A stretch of 14,479 nucleotides of DNA from CAZBBC01 sp964489835 (GTDB lineage Bacteria > Calditrichota > Calditrichia > JAJRVZ01), in the NCBI GenBank assembly GCA_964489835.1, contig CAZBBC010000118.1:1-14479 (forward strand), given 5' to 3'. Each line of letters opens with the position of its first letter. Position 1 is the first letter of the stretch. Under the pieces are notes generated by a model. It ran no database searches. It saw nothing but the letters and a program-made list of their open reading frames with translations, and had not been told where the DNA came from. Both the position numbers and the translations under genes were made by a program. Of this stretch, positions 1 to 5,935 are shown in pieces.

Positions 1-81
1 ATTTATTTGATATTTGTGATTTGTTATTTGTCTTTTAAAAACTTTGTTAAAATAATAAAGTTTTTGTTTGTAATAGCATAA

Positions 82-240
82 ACCACAGAGATCACAGAGG
101 TATTTTCACGGTTCTATTGAAGTTACCTAAGACTTGATGCGTTTACTATAATAATATACAACTAATAAGATATTTATTGTAAGTACTTGCTTTTATTAGT
201 TTTATAATTACTCTGTGCCCTCTGTGGCGAATAATTCAGG
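82..240. repeat. Inverted-arm dispersed element, CACAGAG type
   Basis: The left arm at 82-101 carries two phased copies of CACAGAG spaced 9 nt apart. The right arm at 211-227 is its inverted counterpart (CTCTGTG, then CTCTGTGG). The centre of about 110 bp is AT-rich and non-coding. The right arm is followed by GAATAATTCAGG (229-240), a tail found again at 1421-1432 beside a different arm type. The element lies just downstream of the minus-strand DUF4332 gene and could form a large cruciform or RNA hairpin. No transposase is nearby, so a non-autonomous dispersed element is inferred. Confidence 0.65.
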
Positions 241-264
241 CTATGTGTCTCCAACTTCAATTAA

Positions 265-678
265 TTAATAGGTAACTTTTGGTTTTAGTTTTTTAGCACT
301 GCTGACCCAGTTCTGTACTGATTTTTGTCCGGGAAGTTGCCTGACTAGCGGACGTCCGGAGGAATTTACTTCAACCATCTTAGCATGTAAATTATCGGGA
401 CGGCGTGTTGCCAGTTCTTTGACGGTATCTACACCCGCTTTTTCCAACAATTCCGAATATTCACTGCCGATACCTTTTACACGATAAAGATCAGCCATGT
501 TCACCCATTTTAAAATCATCGACTCATCAATACCGGTTTTACCGGATAATTCTTTCCGGTCTTTTTTAGAAGCACCATTTTCTAAAAGTGCGTTGACACT
601 GCGTACACCCGCCTTTTGCAATTTCTGTGCGAATTTTGGTCCAATGCCCTCTACATCACTAATTTTGTAATTTGCCAT
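265..678 (-). CDS. DUF4332 domain protein (helix-hairpin-helix)
   Basis: A 137-residue soluble protein without signal peptide or membrane segment. It has two similar helix-hairpin-helix-like units: residues 9-25 (core EGIGPKFAQKLQKAGV) and 67-83 (core KGIGSEYSELLEKAGV), each followed by a helical stretch. This duplicated GIG-x-LxxAGV pattern is typical of DUF4332, a family related to HhH DNA-binding folds; its cellular role is not established. The Lys-rich tail (KKLKPK) would suit nucleic-acid binding, which is inference. The start is supported by an AAAGGA-type Shine-Dalgarno site 6-8 nt upstream of the ATG. A TTGACA hexamer (737-742, minus) lies 17 nt from a poor -10 (TAAATC, 714-719), so a promoter there is only possible. 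The gene appears monocistronic, with repeat-rich spacers on both sides. Confidence 0.82.
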   Translation of the reverse strand: MANYKISDVEGIGPKFAQKLQKAGVRSVNALLENGASKKDRKELSGKTGIDESMILKWVNMADLYRVKGIGSEYSELLEKAGVDTVKELATRRPDNLHAKMVEVNSSGRPLVRQLPGQKSVQNWVSSAKKLKPKVTY

Positions 679-1010
679 GATAAAATTCCTTTCTTGTAAT
701 TTCTTGTTTTGAGGATTTAAATAATTACGATTAATTTGTCAATTGTCGTGCCAAAGTTTCAAATTAAGATCATACAACTAAATTGGTGATCAAAATATTC
801 TCATAAATGCATAATATTATGGGGATTCGATAAAAATAAATTTATACTGATAAGATTTTTAGAAATTTGATCATGCAACAAGATATCACAAACGGGGGAA
901 ATGACCCAGAACATTCGGGCTATTTCGCACTAATGATTTCCAATATATAATCTAATTGTATGAAATTAATATTTGTATTTGAAAAATAGTTAGTCTGATT
1001 TATTTTCAAA

Positions 1011-1133
1011 CCACGAAGCACGCGAAGCACACGAAGATTGATTATGTATAATTAAGAAGAAGGAAAATTGTTTTCCTTTCTTACTTCTTACTTTGCCTCT
1101 TAAACTTCGTGCTCTTCGTACCACCTACGGTGG
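1011..1133. repeat. Inverted-arm element, CACGAAG type, copy 1
   Basis: The left arm 1011-1036 has three 9-nt-phased units (CCACGAAGC, ACGCGAAGC, ACACGAAG). The right arm 1104-1120 is the inverted form (CTTCGTG, CTCTTCGTA). Between them, AAGAAGGAAAA (about 1056) and TTTTCCTTTCTT (about 1071) form a second, inner hairpin. The right end carries a perfect micro-hairpin at 1121-1133, with a 5-bp stem CCACC/GGTGG and a TAC loop. No coding potential is seen. Confidence 0.65.
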
Positions 1134-1220
1134 ATAATCTTAAAAAACATTTACGATTTTGATCAATTTAAAAATTCTGCTTGTGTTTCTGGAGTCGCAT
1201 ACTGTGTTGATCTAAATATT

Positions 1221-1342
1221 AACCACGAAGTCCACGAAGATCACTAAGATCTTATATTGACTATTCTTTTATCTCGAGCGATGTTAATTAAAAGATTATA
1301 TTAATATTTAAAAACTTCGTGTGCTTCGTGCACTTCGTGGTT
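1221..1342. repeat. Inverted-arm element, CACGAAG type, copy 2
   Basis: The left arm begins AACCACGAAG at 1221 and continues through three 9-nt-phased CACGAAG-like units to about 1250. The right arm 1313-1342 is the inverted triplicate ending CACTTCGTGGTT. The centre of about 60 bp is AT-rich. It has the same architecture and length as copy 1 but a different centre, so the arms are the conserved part. Confidence 0.68.
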
Positions 1343-1384
1343 AAAGCTTTTTATATATTCTAATTTAAACGGCCAGAGGTCGTC

Positions 1385-1432
1385 GCTCGCCCGAAGGGCG
1401 AGCCCGAGGATCTTCGTGGTGAATAATTCAGG
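1385..1432. repeat. Micro-hairpin plus CACGAAG right-arm fragment
   Basis: A perfect 8-bp stem GCTCGCCC/GGGCGAGC with a 3-nt GAA loop lies at 1385-1403. It is followed by TCTTCGTGGT (1411-1420) and the tail GAATAATTCAGG (1421-1432), identical to the tail at 229-240. No matching left arm is visible nearby, so this looks like a solo right arm with a hairpin inserted beside it. Confidence 0.6.
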
Positions 1433-1530
1433 TTTAGTAAATATATTTCGAGTAAAGCATGGTTTAATTTATTATATGATTATATCATTTGCAAGAACCC
1501 GGCTTGGATAATTAGCAGACAGAGAAGAAT

Positions 1531-1557
1531 AAAAATGGGGCGTTCAGATAATGCCCC
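1531..1557 (-). terminator. Probable rho-independent terminator after DUF3078 gene
   Basis: Read on the minus strand, GGGGCATT (1550-1557) can pair with AACGCCCC (1537-1544) with one A-C mismatch and a 5-nt loop, followed at once by ATTTTTATT. It lies about 57 nt beyond the DUF3078 stop codon and in the right orientation. The 5-bp GC core plus T-tract is typical of intrinsic termination. Confidence 0.55.
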
Positions 1558-1613
1558 TATGTCCCTCAGTTCTGTTTGACGTTGATTTATTTGAAGTGTA
1601 TCTAACCGGTATT

Positions 1614-2474
1614 TCACAAAAAAGAATAACTTATACCGAGAGCCAGTGATTGTTTGATCTGTCTTCGTGGTGAAATGATGTGATCATAAAACATTTGAAA
1701 ATTAAAATTAACATTCACATACTCGGTTATTTTTGCCGTTACTATATTATCCCAGCGAACCACGATCTGTTTCAATTGGATAAGGTTTGAGAATAATCGC
1801 AAATTGGAAGTGAATACCAGGTCTTCTTCCATTTTGTAGACAAAATCGGTCACCGATTCCATACCGGCTTCGGTTTTTGTCTTCTCCAGTGCCGTGGTCT
1901 GCGGATCATCGGCATATTGATTGTGGTCACTGGTAATCGTCTCGCGCAAAGCCGCACCGATTCTGGTTTTGATCATCTCGTTTGGCGTATAACCGACACC
2001 GACACTCTGAGTGAAATAACCGGGATCGAGGAAATTCGATACGGCTGTTTTCGGGTCGGTGCTATAGTCATATCCCTGGGTAAATTGTGTTTGTCCGGTC
2101 AACGAGATATAAGGATCAACAAACCAACCCAGTTTAAATGCATAGGTAGTCTCCAGCATAATTTCATCCACGGACTTTCTGCTGGATTGATCACCAACCC
2201 TGATTTGACCAAATACAAATTTGCCAATATTGGTCCAGTTATGGTCAGCTTCATCTTTTACTAATTTCGCATTCAGATTTAACTGCCAGGAAAGACTGTT
2301 TTCACCACCCTGACTCCAATTATCAAAATTGGTTTGGGTAAGATTCAGACTTCCCAATACTTCATTTTTCCAGCCATATACCGGCGCTTCCTTCTTTTCC
2401 TCCTGAGCAAACAAATAAATATTACTCAGCAATAAGGACATGACCACATAAAATACAGTTCTTGATAGCTTCAT
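1614..2474 (-). CDS. DUF3078 outer-membrane beta-barrel protein
   Basis: A 286-residue exported protein. It starts with a Sec signal peptide (basic MKLSR, hydrophobic VMSLLLSNIYL, likely cleavage in the FAQ region near residue 24). From about residue 35 it has the family signature WKNEVLGSLNLTQTNF-DNWSQGG-NSLSW. Alternating hydrophobic strands follow, and the chain ends SYSFL with Phe as penultimate residue, consistent with outer-membrane barrel assembly. DUF3078 proteins occur mainly in Bacteroidota and relatives; no specific function is established. The start is firmly placed by an AAGGAG Shine-Dalgarno (2481-2486 on the complement), 6 nt from ATG. It is probably monocistronic, with a terminator candidate downstream. 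The last codons include the string TTCGTGGTGAA (1664-1674), which resembles the neighbouring repeat arm. Confidence 0.85.
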   Translation of the reverse strand: MKLSRTVFYVVMSLLLSNIYLFAQEEKKEAPVYGWKNEVLGSLNLTQTNFDNWSQGGENSLSWQLNLNAKLVKDEADHNWTNIGKFVFGQIRVGDQSSRKSVDEIMLETTYAFKLGWFVDPYISLTGQTQFTQGYDYSTDPKTAVSNFLDPGYFTQSVGVGYTPNEMIKTRIGAALRETITSDHNQYADDPQTTALEKTKTEAGMESVTDFVYKMEEDLVFTSNLRLFSNLIQLKQIVVRWDNIVTAKITEYVNVNFNFQMFYDHIISPRRQIKQSLALGISYSFL

Positions 2475-2805
2475 TAGTTACTCCTTAGAGTTATATATTT
2501 TTTTAGCCGAGCTTCTTTAATTAAAATCGGAGATATCTTCTCTTACAATTAATTCGGAATTGGGAACTGGGAATTATTCACCTTCCAAGTTCCTAATAAT
2601 AATATTGTCCACCCGACGATTATTCAAGACTAAATCATTCGTAATTTAACAAGTCCCGAGTTCCCGATTCCCAGTTAGTCAAGTCCTGAAAAATTTTTGG
2701 TTAAAAATTATAGTGTCATTGCCAGTCACGACATGTCGGGAAAGTAATCTATACAATTTTTACGGAGTTAAGGACATCATCAGACATATTTTATAAACTA
2801 ACCGA
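2475..2805. other. Spacer with GGGAATT-type inverted element
   Basis: This is a stretch of about 330 bp between mscL and the DUF3078 gene. It contains one inverted element (2556-2676) and a 10-bp palindrome CGACATGTCG (2729-2738). No reading frame is convincing. The DUF3078 promoter should lie in 2490-2560, but I see no clear -35/-10 pair. Confidence 0.6.
2556..2676. repeat. Inverted-arm element, GGGAATT type
   Basis: The left arm 2556-2575 carries three phased units (GGAATT, GGGAACT, GGGAATT). The right arm 2654-2676 is the inverted form (TCCCGAG, TTCCCGA, TTCCCAGTT). Total length is about 120 bp with an AT-rich centre. The architecture matches the CACGAAG elements although the arm sequence is unrelated. 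Related GGAATT strings recur around 3461 and 4941. Confidence 0.6.
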
Positions 2806-2972
2806 CTAACGTGATTTTAAAACATCCCTGATTTCAGTCANNNNNNNNNNNNNNNNNNNNNNNNNNNNNNNNNNNNNNNNNNNNNNNNNNNNNNNNNNNN
2901 NNNNNNNNNNNNNNNNNNNNNNNNNNNNNNNNNNNNNNNNGCAAATTCTTTAAACTCTTTGACCATAGACAT
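2806..2972 (-). CDS. mscL: Large-conductance mechanosensitive channel, interrupted by gap
   Basis: Both ends of one gene are visible on the minus strand on either side of the N run. Right of the gap, ATG at 2970-2972 opens MSMVKEFKEF, the characteristic MscL N-terminus, preceded by a GAGGAG Shine-Dalgarno (2982-2987 on the complement) at 9 nt spacing. Left of the gap, the minus strand reads TEIRDVLKSR then TAG (2806-2808), matching the usual MscL C-terminus LLTEIRDLL. MscL is a homopentameric inner-membrane channel that opens under high membrane tension to release solutes during hypo-osmotic shock. Family members are about 130-150 residues. Only about 20 are seen here, so the transmembrane helices lie in unsequenced DNA. 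A second in-frame ATG (2964-2966) is possible but less well placed. Confidence 0.85.
2841..2940. other. Assembly gap (100 N)
   Basis: Exactly 100 undetermined bases, the usual placeholder for a scaffold join of unknown size. The flanking mscL ends imply that roughly 110-125 codons (about 330-375 bp) are missing, more than the placeholder shows. Confidence 0.97.
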
Positions 2973-3530
2973 AAGTTAATTCTCCTCTTTTGTTTGTTGG
3001 TTTAGTTAATTTGTTTTTAAAATGAGATACTCATTAATATCCGAAGATTCTATAGATAAATGATTCTGGGAAGATCGGGCTGTTTCTTTCCGCCCTGGTT
3101 GATTACAACGATAAGATTATCCTTAAAATGTAAATAAAAATAAATAATATTCCAAGAATTCTCTCCTTTACAGAAATAGCATGTGTAAATTTTACATGGC
3201 CTCAGGAGAGGAATATATATATTTATATTACAGGGAATATTTCCAGCTTGATTCTGCAAATAGTCATGCCTATTTTTATCCGTGCGTTGGATAGCACTAG
3301 AATTCCGGATTATATTTAAAAGCAGCGCTGAGTGCTATGACAATATTTGGTACAACACACCTGATTGGAATAATGGTCCAATGTCCAGATTCCAATGTTA
3401 AATAAATGCCCAAGTCCCAATTACCAATAAACCGATCAATCATGAAATTGGTATTAAAAAATTAGGAATTTGCTAAATCTATGGAAGATTTGACCACTTC
3501 AGCAGGATTTCGTGTGAATTGAATATCAAG
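2973..3530. other. Spacer with degenerate inverted repeats
   Basis: About 0.55 kb between divergent mscL and BNR_4 genes. The 2988-3300 part is AT-rich and shows nothing I can support. Around 3362-3480 there are repeat-like blocks: ATTGGAAT (3364-3371) pairs with ATTCCAAT (3389-3396), and TACCAAT (about 3422) with ATTGGTA (about 3447). The block 3461-3491 recurs as a direct repeat downstream of the BNR_4 gene. Confidence 0.55.
3461..3491. repeat. Direct repeat, left copy, flanking BNR_4 gene
   Basis: This 31-nt block, beginning ATTAGGAATTTG, matches 4950-4979 at 28 positions with two mismatches and one 1-nt indel, in the same orientation. The pair brackets the BNR_4 gene. It may be a recombination or insertion footprint, or two copies of a common dispersed repeat. 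Confidence 0.55.
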
Positions 3531-4940
3531 ATGAAAATAAATATCTCGATAAAGTCAATGTGTTTTATTTGTATGCTGTCTATCCTGTTTTCTGGTTTAT
3601 ACGGCCAGACGGTTACTTCCGGGGACAAAATAAACGGCTATCGCGGTATCTGGTTTGAACTTAATCAAAAGTTAGCCTACGGGGATAAATATTCCGGCGG
3701 GCTGGGGACGTATACAGCAAAACATCATCCATTAGCCATTTATAGTGAAGAGGCAAATAAAACATTTTTTGTATATGGAGGCACCACTGAACCGGGGCAA
3801 CGCGAGCTTTTAGCGATGTTATCTTATTATGATCACGAAACCGGTCAGGTCCCCAGACCGGTAGTCATTCATGCCAAAAAGAATGTTAACGATCCCCACG
3901 ATAATCCTTCCATCAGTATCGATGACCATGGCCACCTGTGGCTATTTGTAAGCGGCAGGAGCACTAAACGCTCCGGGTATATATATCGCAGTAAACATCC
4001 TTTTGATATTAATCATCTGGAATTGGTGAGAGAAGACATCTTTGCCTATCCGCAGCCTGTATTTATCAAAGAAAAGGGATTTTTTTTCCTGTTTACCAAA
4101 TACACAAAAGGTCGTGAACTTTACTGGAATGTTAGTTTGGATGGTTTTGCCCGGGGACCGGATCACAAACTGGCAGCAGACGGTCATTATCAGATGACCA
4201 ATCACCGCGGTCATCGTATTATCACCGCTTTTAATGCCCATCCAAACGGTGTTGATACACGCACCAATCTCTATTATCTGCAAACGGATGATATGGGGCA
4301 TACCTGGAGAACGGCCAATGGGACCATTGTGGAAACGCCGGTTACCGGACTAACAAACAATGCCCTGATTTATGACTATCAATCCCGGAAACGGCTGGTT
4401 TATTTAAAAGATATCAGATTTGACAATAATAGCAATCCGGTTCTCCTCTATATTACCAGTGCTTCCTATCAACCGGGTCCTGAAGGCGAACCCAGAATAT
4501 GGACGATCGCCCATTGGTCAGGCTCTCAGTGGTTATTCTATGAGATAACCCGGTCTACTCACAATTATGATATGGGTTCTTTATACATCGAGGAGGGGCA
4601 TACCTGGCGACTGATCGCGCCCACTGAAGCCGGTCCCCAATTCTGGGGGACAGGAGGTGAAATAGCCATATGGCAAAGCAATGACCGCGGGCAGACCTGG
4701 ATAAAAAAGAGGGACGTCACCCGGCACAGCGAATATAACCATTGTTATGTCCGGCGACCGGTACATGCTCATCCTGACTTCTACGCATTCTGGGCTGATG
4801 GACATGCGGATGAATTTTCTGCATCAAGGTTGTACTTTACAAACAGATCGGGAGAAAAAGTATATCAATTGCCCTATCACATGACAGCCGAATTTGCCAC
4901 CCCAATTCTGATAAATACATCTTCGGGGAAAAAGAGATAG
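3531..4940 (+). CDS. Secreted BNR_4-family beta-propeller protein, possible polysaccharide lyase
   Basis: A 469-residue exported protein with a Sec signal peptide (residues 1-25, cleavage likely in GLYG-Q). The mature part opens with NGYRGIWFEL (36-45) and YGDKYSGGLGTYTAKHHPLA (50-69), a conserved opening of BNR_4 (PF15892) proteins. HDNPSISIDD (123-132) is a further family motif with a candidate catalytic His. Two Asp-box motifs, TDDMGHTW (252-259) and SNDRGQTW (383-390), support a multi-bladed beta-propeller. Relatives include ulvan lyase families PL24/PL25 and uncharacterised glycan-active proteins, so action on an acidic or sulfated polysaccharide is plausible but unproven. A TTG start at 3519 is an alternative with a weak AGGA site 12 nt upstream; ATG 3531 gives the cleaner signal peptide. 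The stop codon lies at the edge of a GGAATT repeat. The gene is isolated. Confidence 0.78.
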   Translation: MKINISIKSMCFICMLSILFSGLYGQTVTSGDKINGYRGIWFELNQKLAYGDKYSGGLGTYTAKHHPLAIYSEEANKTFFVYGGTTEPGQRELLAMLSYYDHETGQVPRPVVIHAKKNVNDPHDNPSISIDDHGHLWLFVSGRSTKRSGYIYRSKHPFDINHLELVREDIFAYPQPVFIKEKGFFFLFTKYTKGRELYWNVSLDGFARGPDHKLAADGHYQMTNHRGHRIITAFNAHPNGVDTRTNLYYLQTDDMGHTWRTANGTIVETPVTGLTNNALIYDYQSRKRLVYLKDIRFDNNSNPVLLYITSASYQPGPEGEPRIWTIAHWSGSQWLFYEITRSTHNYDMGSLYIEEGHTWRLIAPTEAGPQFWGTGGEIAIWQSNDRGQTWIKKRDVTRHSEYNHCYVRRPVHAHPDFYAFWADGHADEFSASRLYFTNRSGEKVYQLPYHMTAEFATPILINTSSGKKR

Positions 4941-4979
4941 GAATTGGGAATTAGGAATTTGTTAAATCATGGATGATTT
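4938..4979. repeat. GGAATT repeat and right copy of flanking direct repeat
   Basis: Starting with the TAG stop of the BNR_4 gene, the sequence runs TAGGAATTGGGAATTAGG and continues as the right copy (4950-4979) of the block at 3461-3491. The stop codon therefore coincides with the repeat start. Confidence 0.55.
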
Positions 4980-5032
4980 ATTAATAAACTTGCATCATTG
5001 ATTTCTCGCAGCGGCGCAGCGATATTAATAGA

Positions 5033-5132
5033 ACACGGATAACGCAGATTATCCGGCGCAGCCGGACACGGATTAAAACTAAAATAATAATAATTTTTAA
5101 AAAAAATCCGTGTTAATCCGTGGAATCCGTGG
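5033..5132. repeat. CACGGATT-type inverted element with embedded hairpin
   Basis: The left arm 5033-5074 has ACACGGATA, then ACGCAGATT, then a third ACACGGATT unit that is split by a perfect 15-nt hairpin (5052-5066, stem TCCGGC/GCCGGA, loop GCA). Removing those 15 bases restores an exact 9-nt period. The right arm 5106-5132 is the inverted counterpart (ATCCGTG, TTAATCCGTGG, AATCCGTGG). The centre is AT-rich. Confidence 0.65.
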
Positions 5133-5276
5133 AAGCCGGATCCTGTCATAGCCACGTCTGCGCCGGGCAAGCCGGGCAAGCAGGTGTTGACTGACACGGA
5201 TTAACACGGATTACTTAACCGCAACGACCTGCCCCCGCCTAAACGAGCGGCGCAAATGATCCGTAAAGCACGCAAG
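5133..5276. repeat. Composite GC-rich repeat block
   Basis: Contains a tandem GCCGGGCAA pair (5163-5180), a direct CACGGATTAA pair (about 5195-5215) and a CGCAA-type repeat starting AACCGCAACGA (5217-5227). The last resumes at about 5259 as TCCGTAAAGCACGCAAGG after a GC-rich stretch (about 5228-5258). A second insertion inside a dispersed repeat is the simplest reading. The short frames crossing it are not gene-like. Confidence 0.5.
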
Positions 5277-5398
5277 GTTTTTTTAATATTCTGTTATCCC
5301 TAATTATGTAAAATATAAATGTCGAATAAATCCAGAACAACTGACTTATCGTAGTTTAATCTGTTGCTAGTAAAAAAAACTCATAATCCAATAATCGT

Positions 5399-5467
5399 AT
5401 CCTCGTAGAGGATAAATTATTGTAATAAAACATGCATAAACTACGAGACCCCATCCTCGTAGAGGAT
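5399..5467. repeat. Two identical 15-nt palindromes
   Basis: ATCCTCGTAGAGGAT occurs at 5399-5413 and again at 5453-5467, starting 54 bp apart. Each is a 6-bp stem with a 3-nt GTA loop. CTACGAG (5441-5447) between them partly matches the inverted core. They may be paired operator sites or another micro-hairpin family. They lie about 470-540 bp upstream of cysK, far from its promoter, so an operator role for cysK is doubtful. Confidence 0.6.
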
Positions 5468-5801
5468 GCATTATCAGTGGAATTATCTCTTAAGTTCATG
5501 CAATATTTTTACCAATTACTGTGATATTTTTCTCACTTCTTAATATTTTATATTCCTATTATTCTATTATTCAACTAATCCGATAAAATTGTAAAACAGT
5601 AAATTGGATATCTAGAAGATCCGGGCGTACTTGGAATTTGGATTCGAAAGCGGATATGCTGGTTTTAATTAAAAAATTAAATTAATGATAAAATTTTGTA
5701 TATTTCCAGTTTGATATAGAATACTTTCTTAAAGAAAATCAACCAATATCAATAACGAAAGAAGGTAGTTAAATACAGTTGAATTTTTTTTTGATTAAAA
5801 A

Positions 5802-5810
5802 TGGTATAAT
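5802..5810 (+). promoter_or_regulatory. Extended -10 promoter candidate for cysK-cysE
   Basis: TGGTATAAT is a perfect TGn extended -10 with consensus TATAAT. A TTGAAT -35-like hexamer (5779-5784) is 20 nt upstream, rather far, so recognition may rest on the extended -10. Transcription from here would give a leader of about 120 nt before cysK. A second TATAAT (5847-5852) is present without good context. Confidence 0.5.
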
Positions 5811-5935
5811 TATGATTCTAATGAACTTATAAATAATATAATCAGTATAATCCGGTTATCCTGTCAGAAAAAACGTATCACCATACGATACAAACTTTCA
5901 ACAAAGAAGATATTAAACTGTTAAGGGTTAAACCT

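Larger units (their letters stand above)
679..1613. other. Gene-free spacer, rich in inverted repeats
   Basis: About 0.93 kb of AT-rich sequence between the DUF4332 and DUF3078 genes. I see no credible coding region. It holds two complete CACGAAG-type inverted elements (1011-1132 and 1221-1342), a right-arm-only copy with an embedded hairpin (1385-1432) and a probable minus-strand terminator (1531-1557). The first part (679-1010) shows nothing recognisable apart from the possible DUF4332 promoter. Confidence 0.7.
4941..5935. other. Repeat-dense spacer upstream of cysK
   Basis: Roughly 1 kb with no credible gene. The left part (4980-5280) is unusually GC-rich for a spacer here and holds a CACGGATT-type inverted element, nested GC hairpins and a CGCAA-type repeat fragment. 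The right part (5290-5935) is AT-rich and contains two identical 15-nt palindromes (5399-5413, 5453-5467) and the extended -10 promoter of cysK. A small hairpin CGTAT/ATACG (5874-5887) lies in the presumed leader. I recognise no riboswitch or T-box. Confidence 0.65.

Noticed and set aside
1011..1342. Possible CRISPR array from repeated CACGAAG units
   Set aside because: Units are 9 nt and contiguous or inverted, with no 25-40-nt repeats, no regular spacers and no cas genes.
1917..2264. Plus-strand 115-codon open frame inside the DUF3078 gene
   Set aside because: It lies wholly antisense to a well-supported gene with family motifs, has no ribosome site and no recognisable protein pattern.
3050..3259. 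Minus-strand 69-codon open frame between mscL and the BNR_4 gene
   Set aside because: AT-rich with Cys/Ile/Tyr-rich random-like composition, no Shine-Dalgarno site and no motif. It would lie just upstream of mscL, where its promoter is expected.
4967..5197. Minus-strand 76-codon open frame downstream of the BNR_4 gene
   Set aside because: It runs through the CACGGATT element and the tandem GCCGGGCAA repeats, so the peptide is translated repeat DNA.
5817..5935. Riboswitch or T-box in the cysK leader
   Set aside because: Only a 5-bp hairpin is visible and none of the known conserved cores (such as the T-box TGGN bulge region or SAM motifs) can be recognised.
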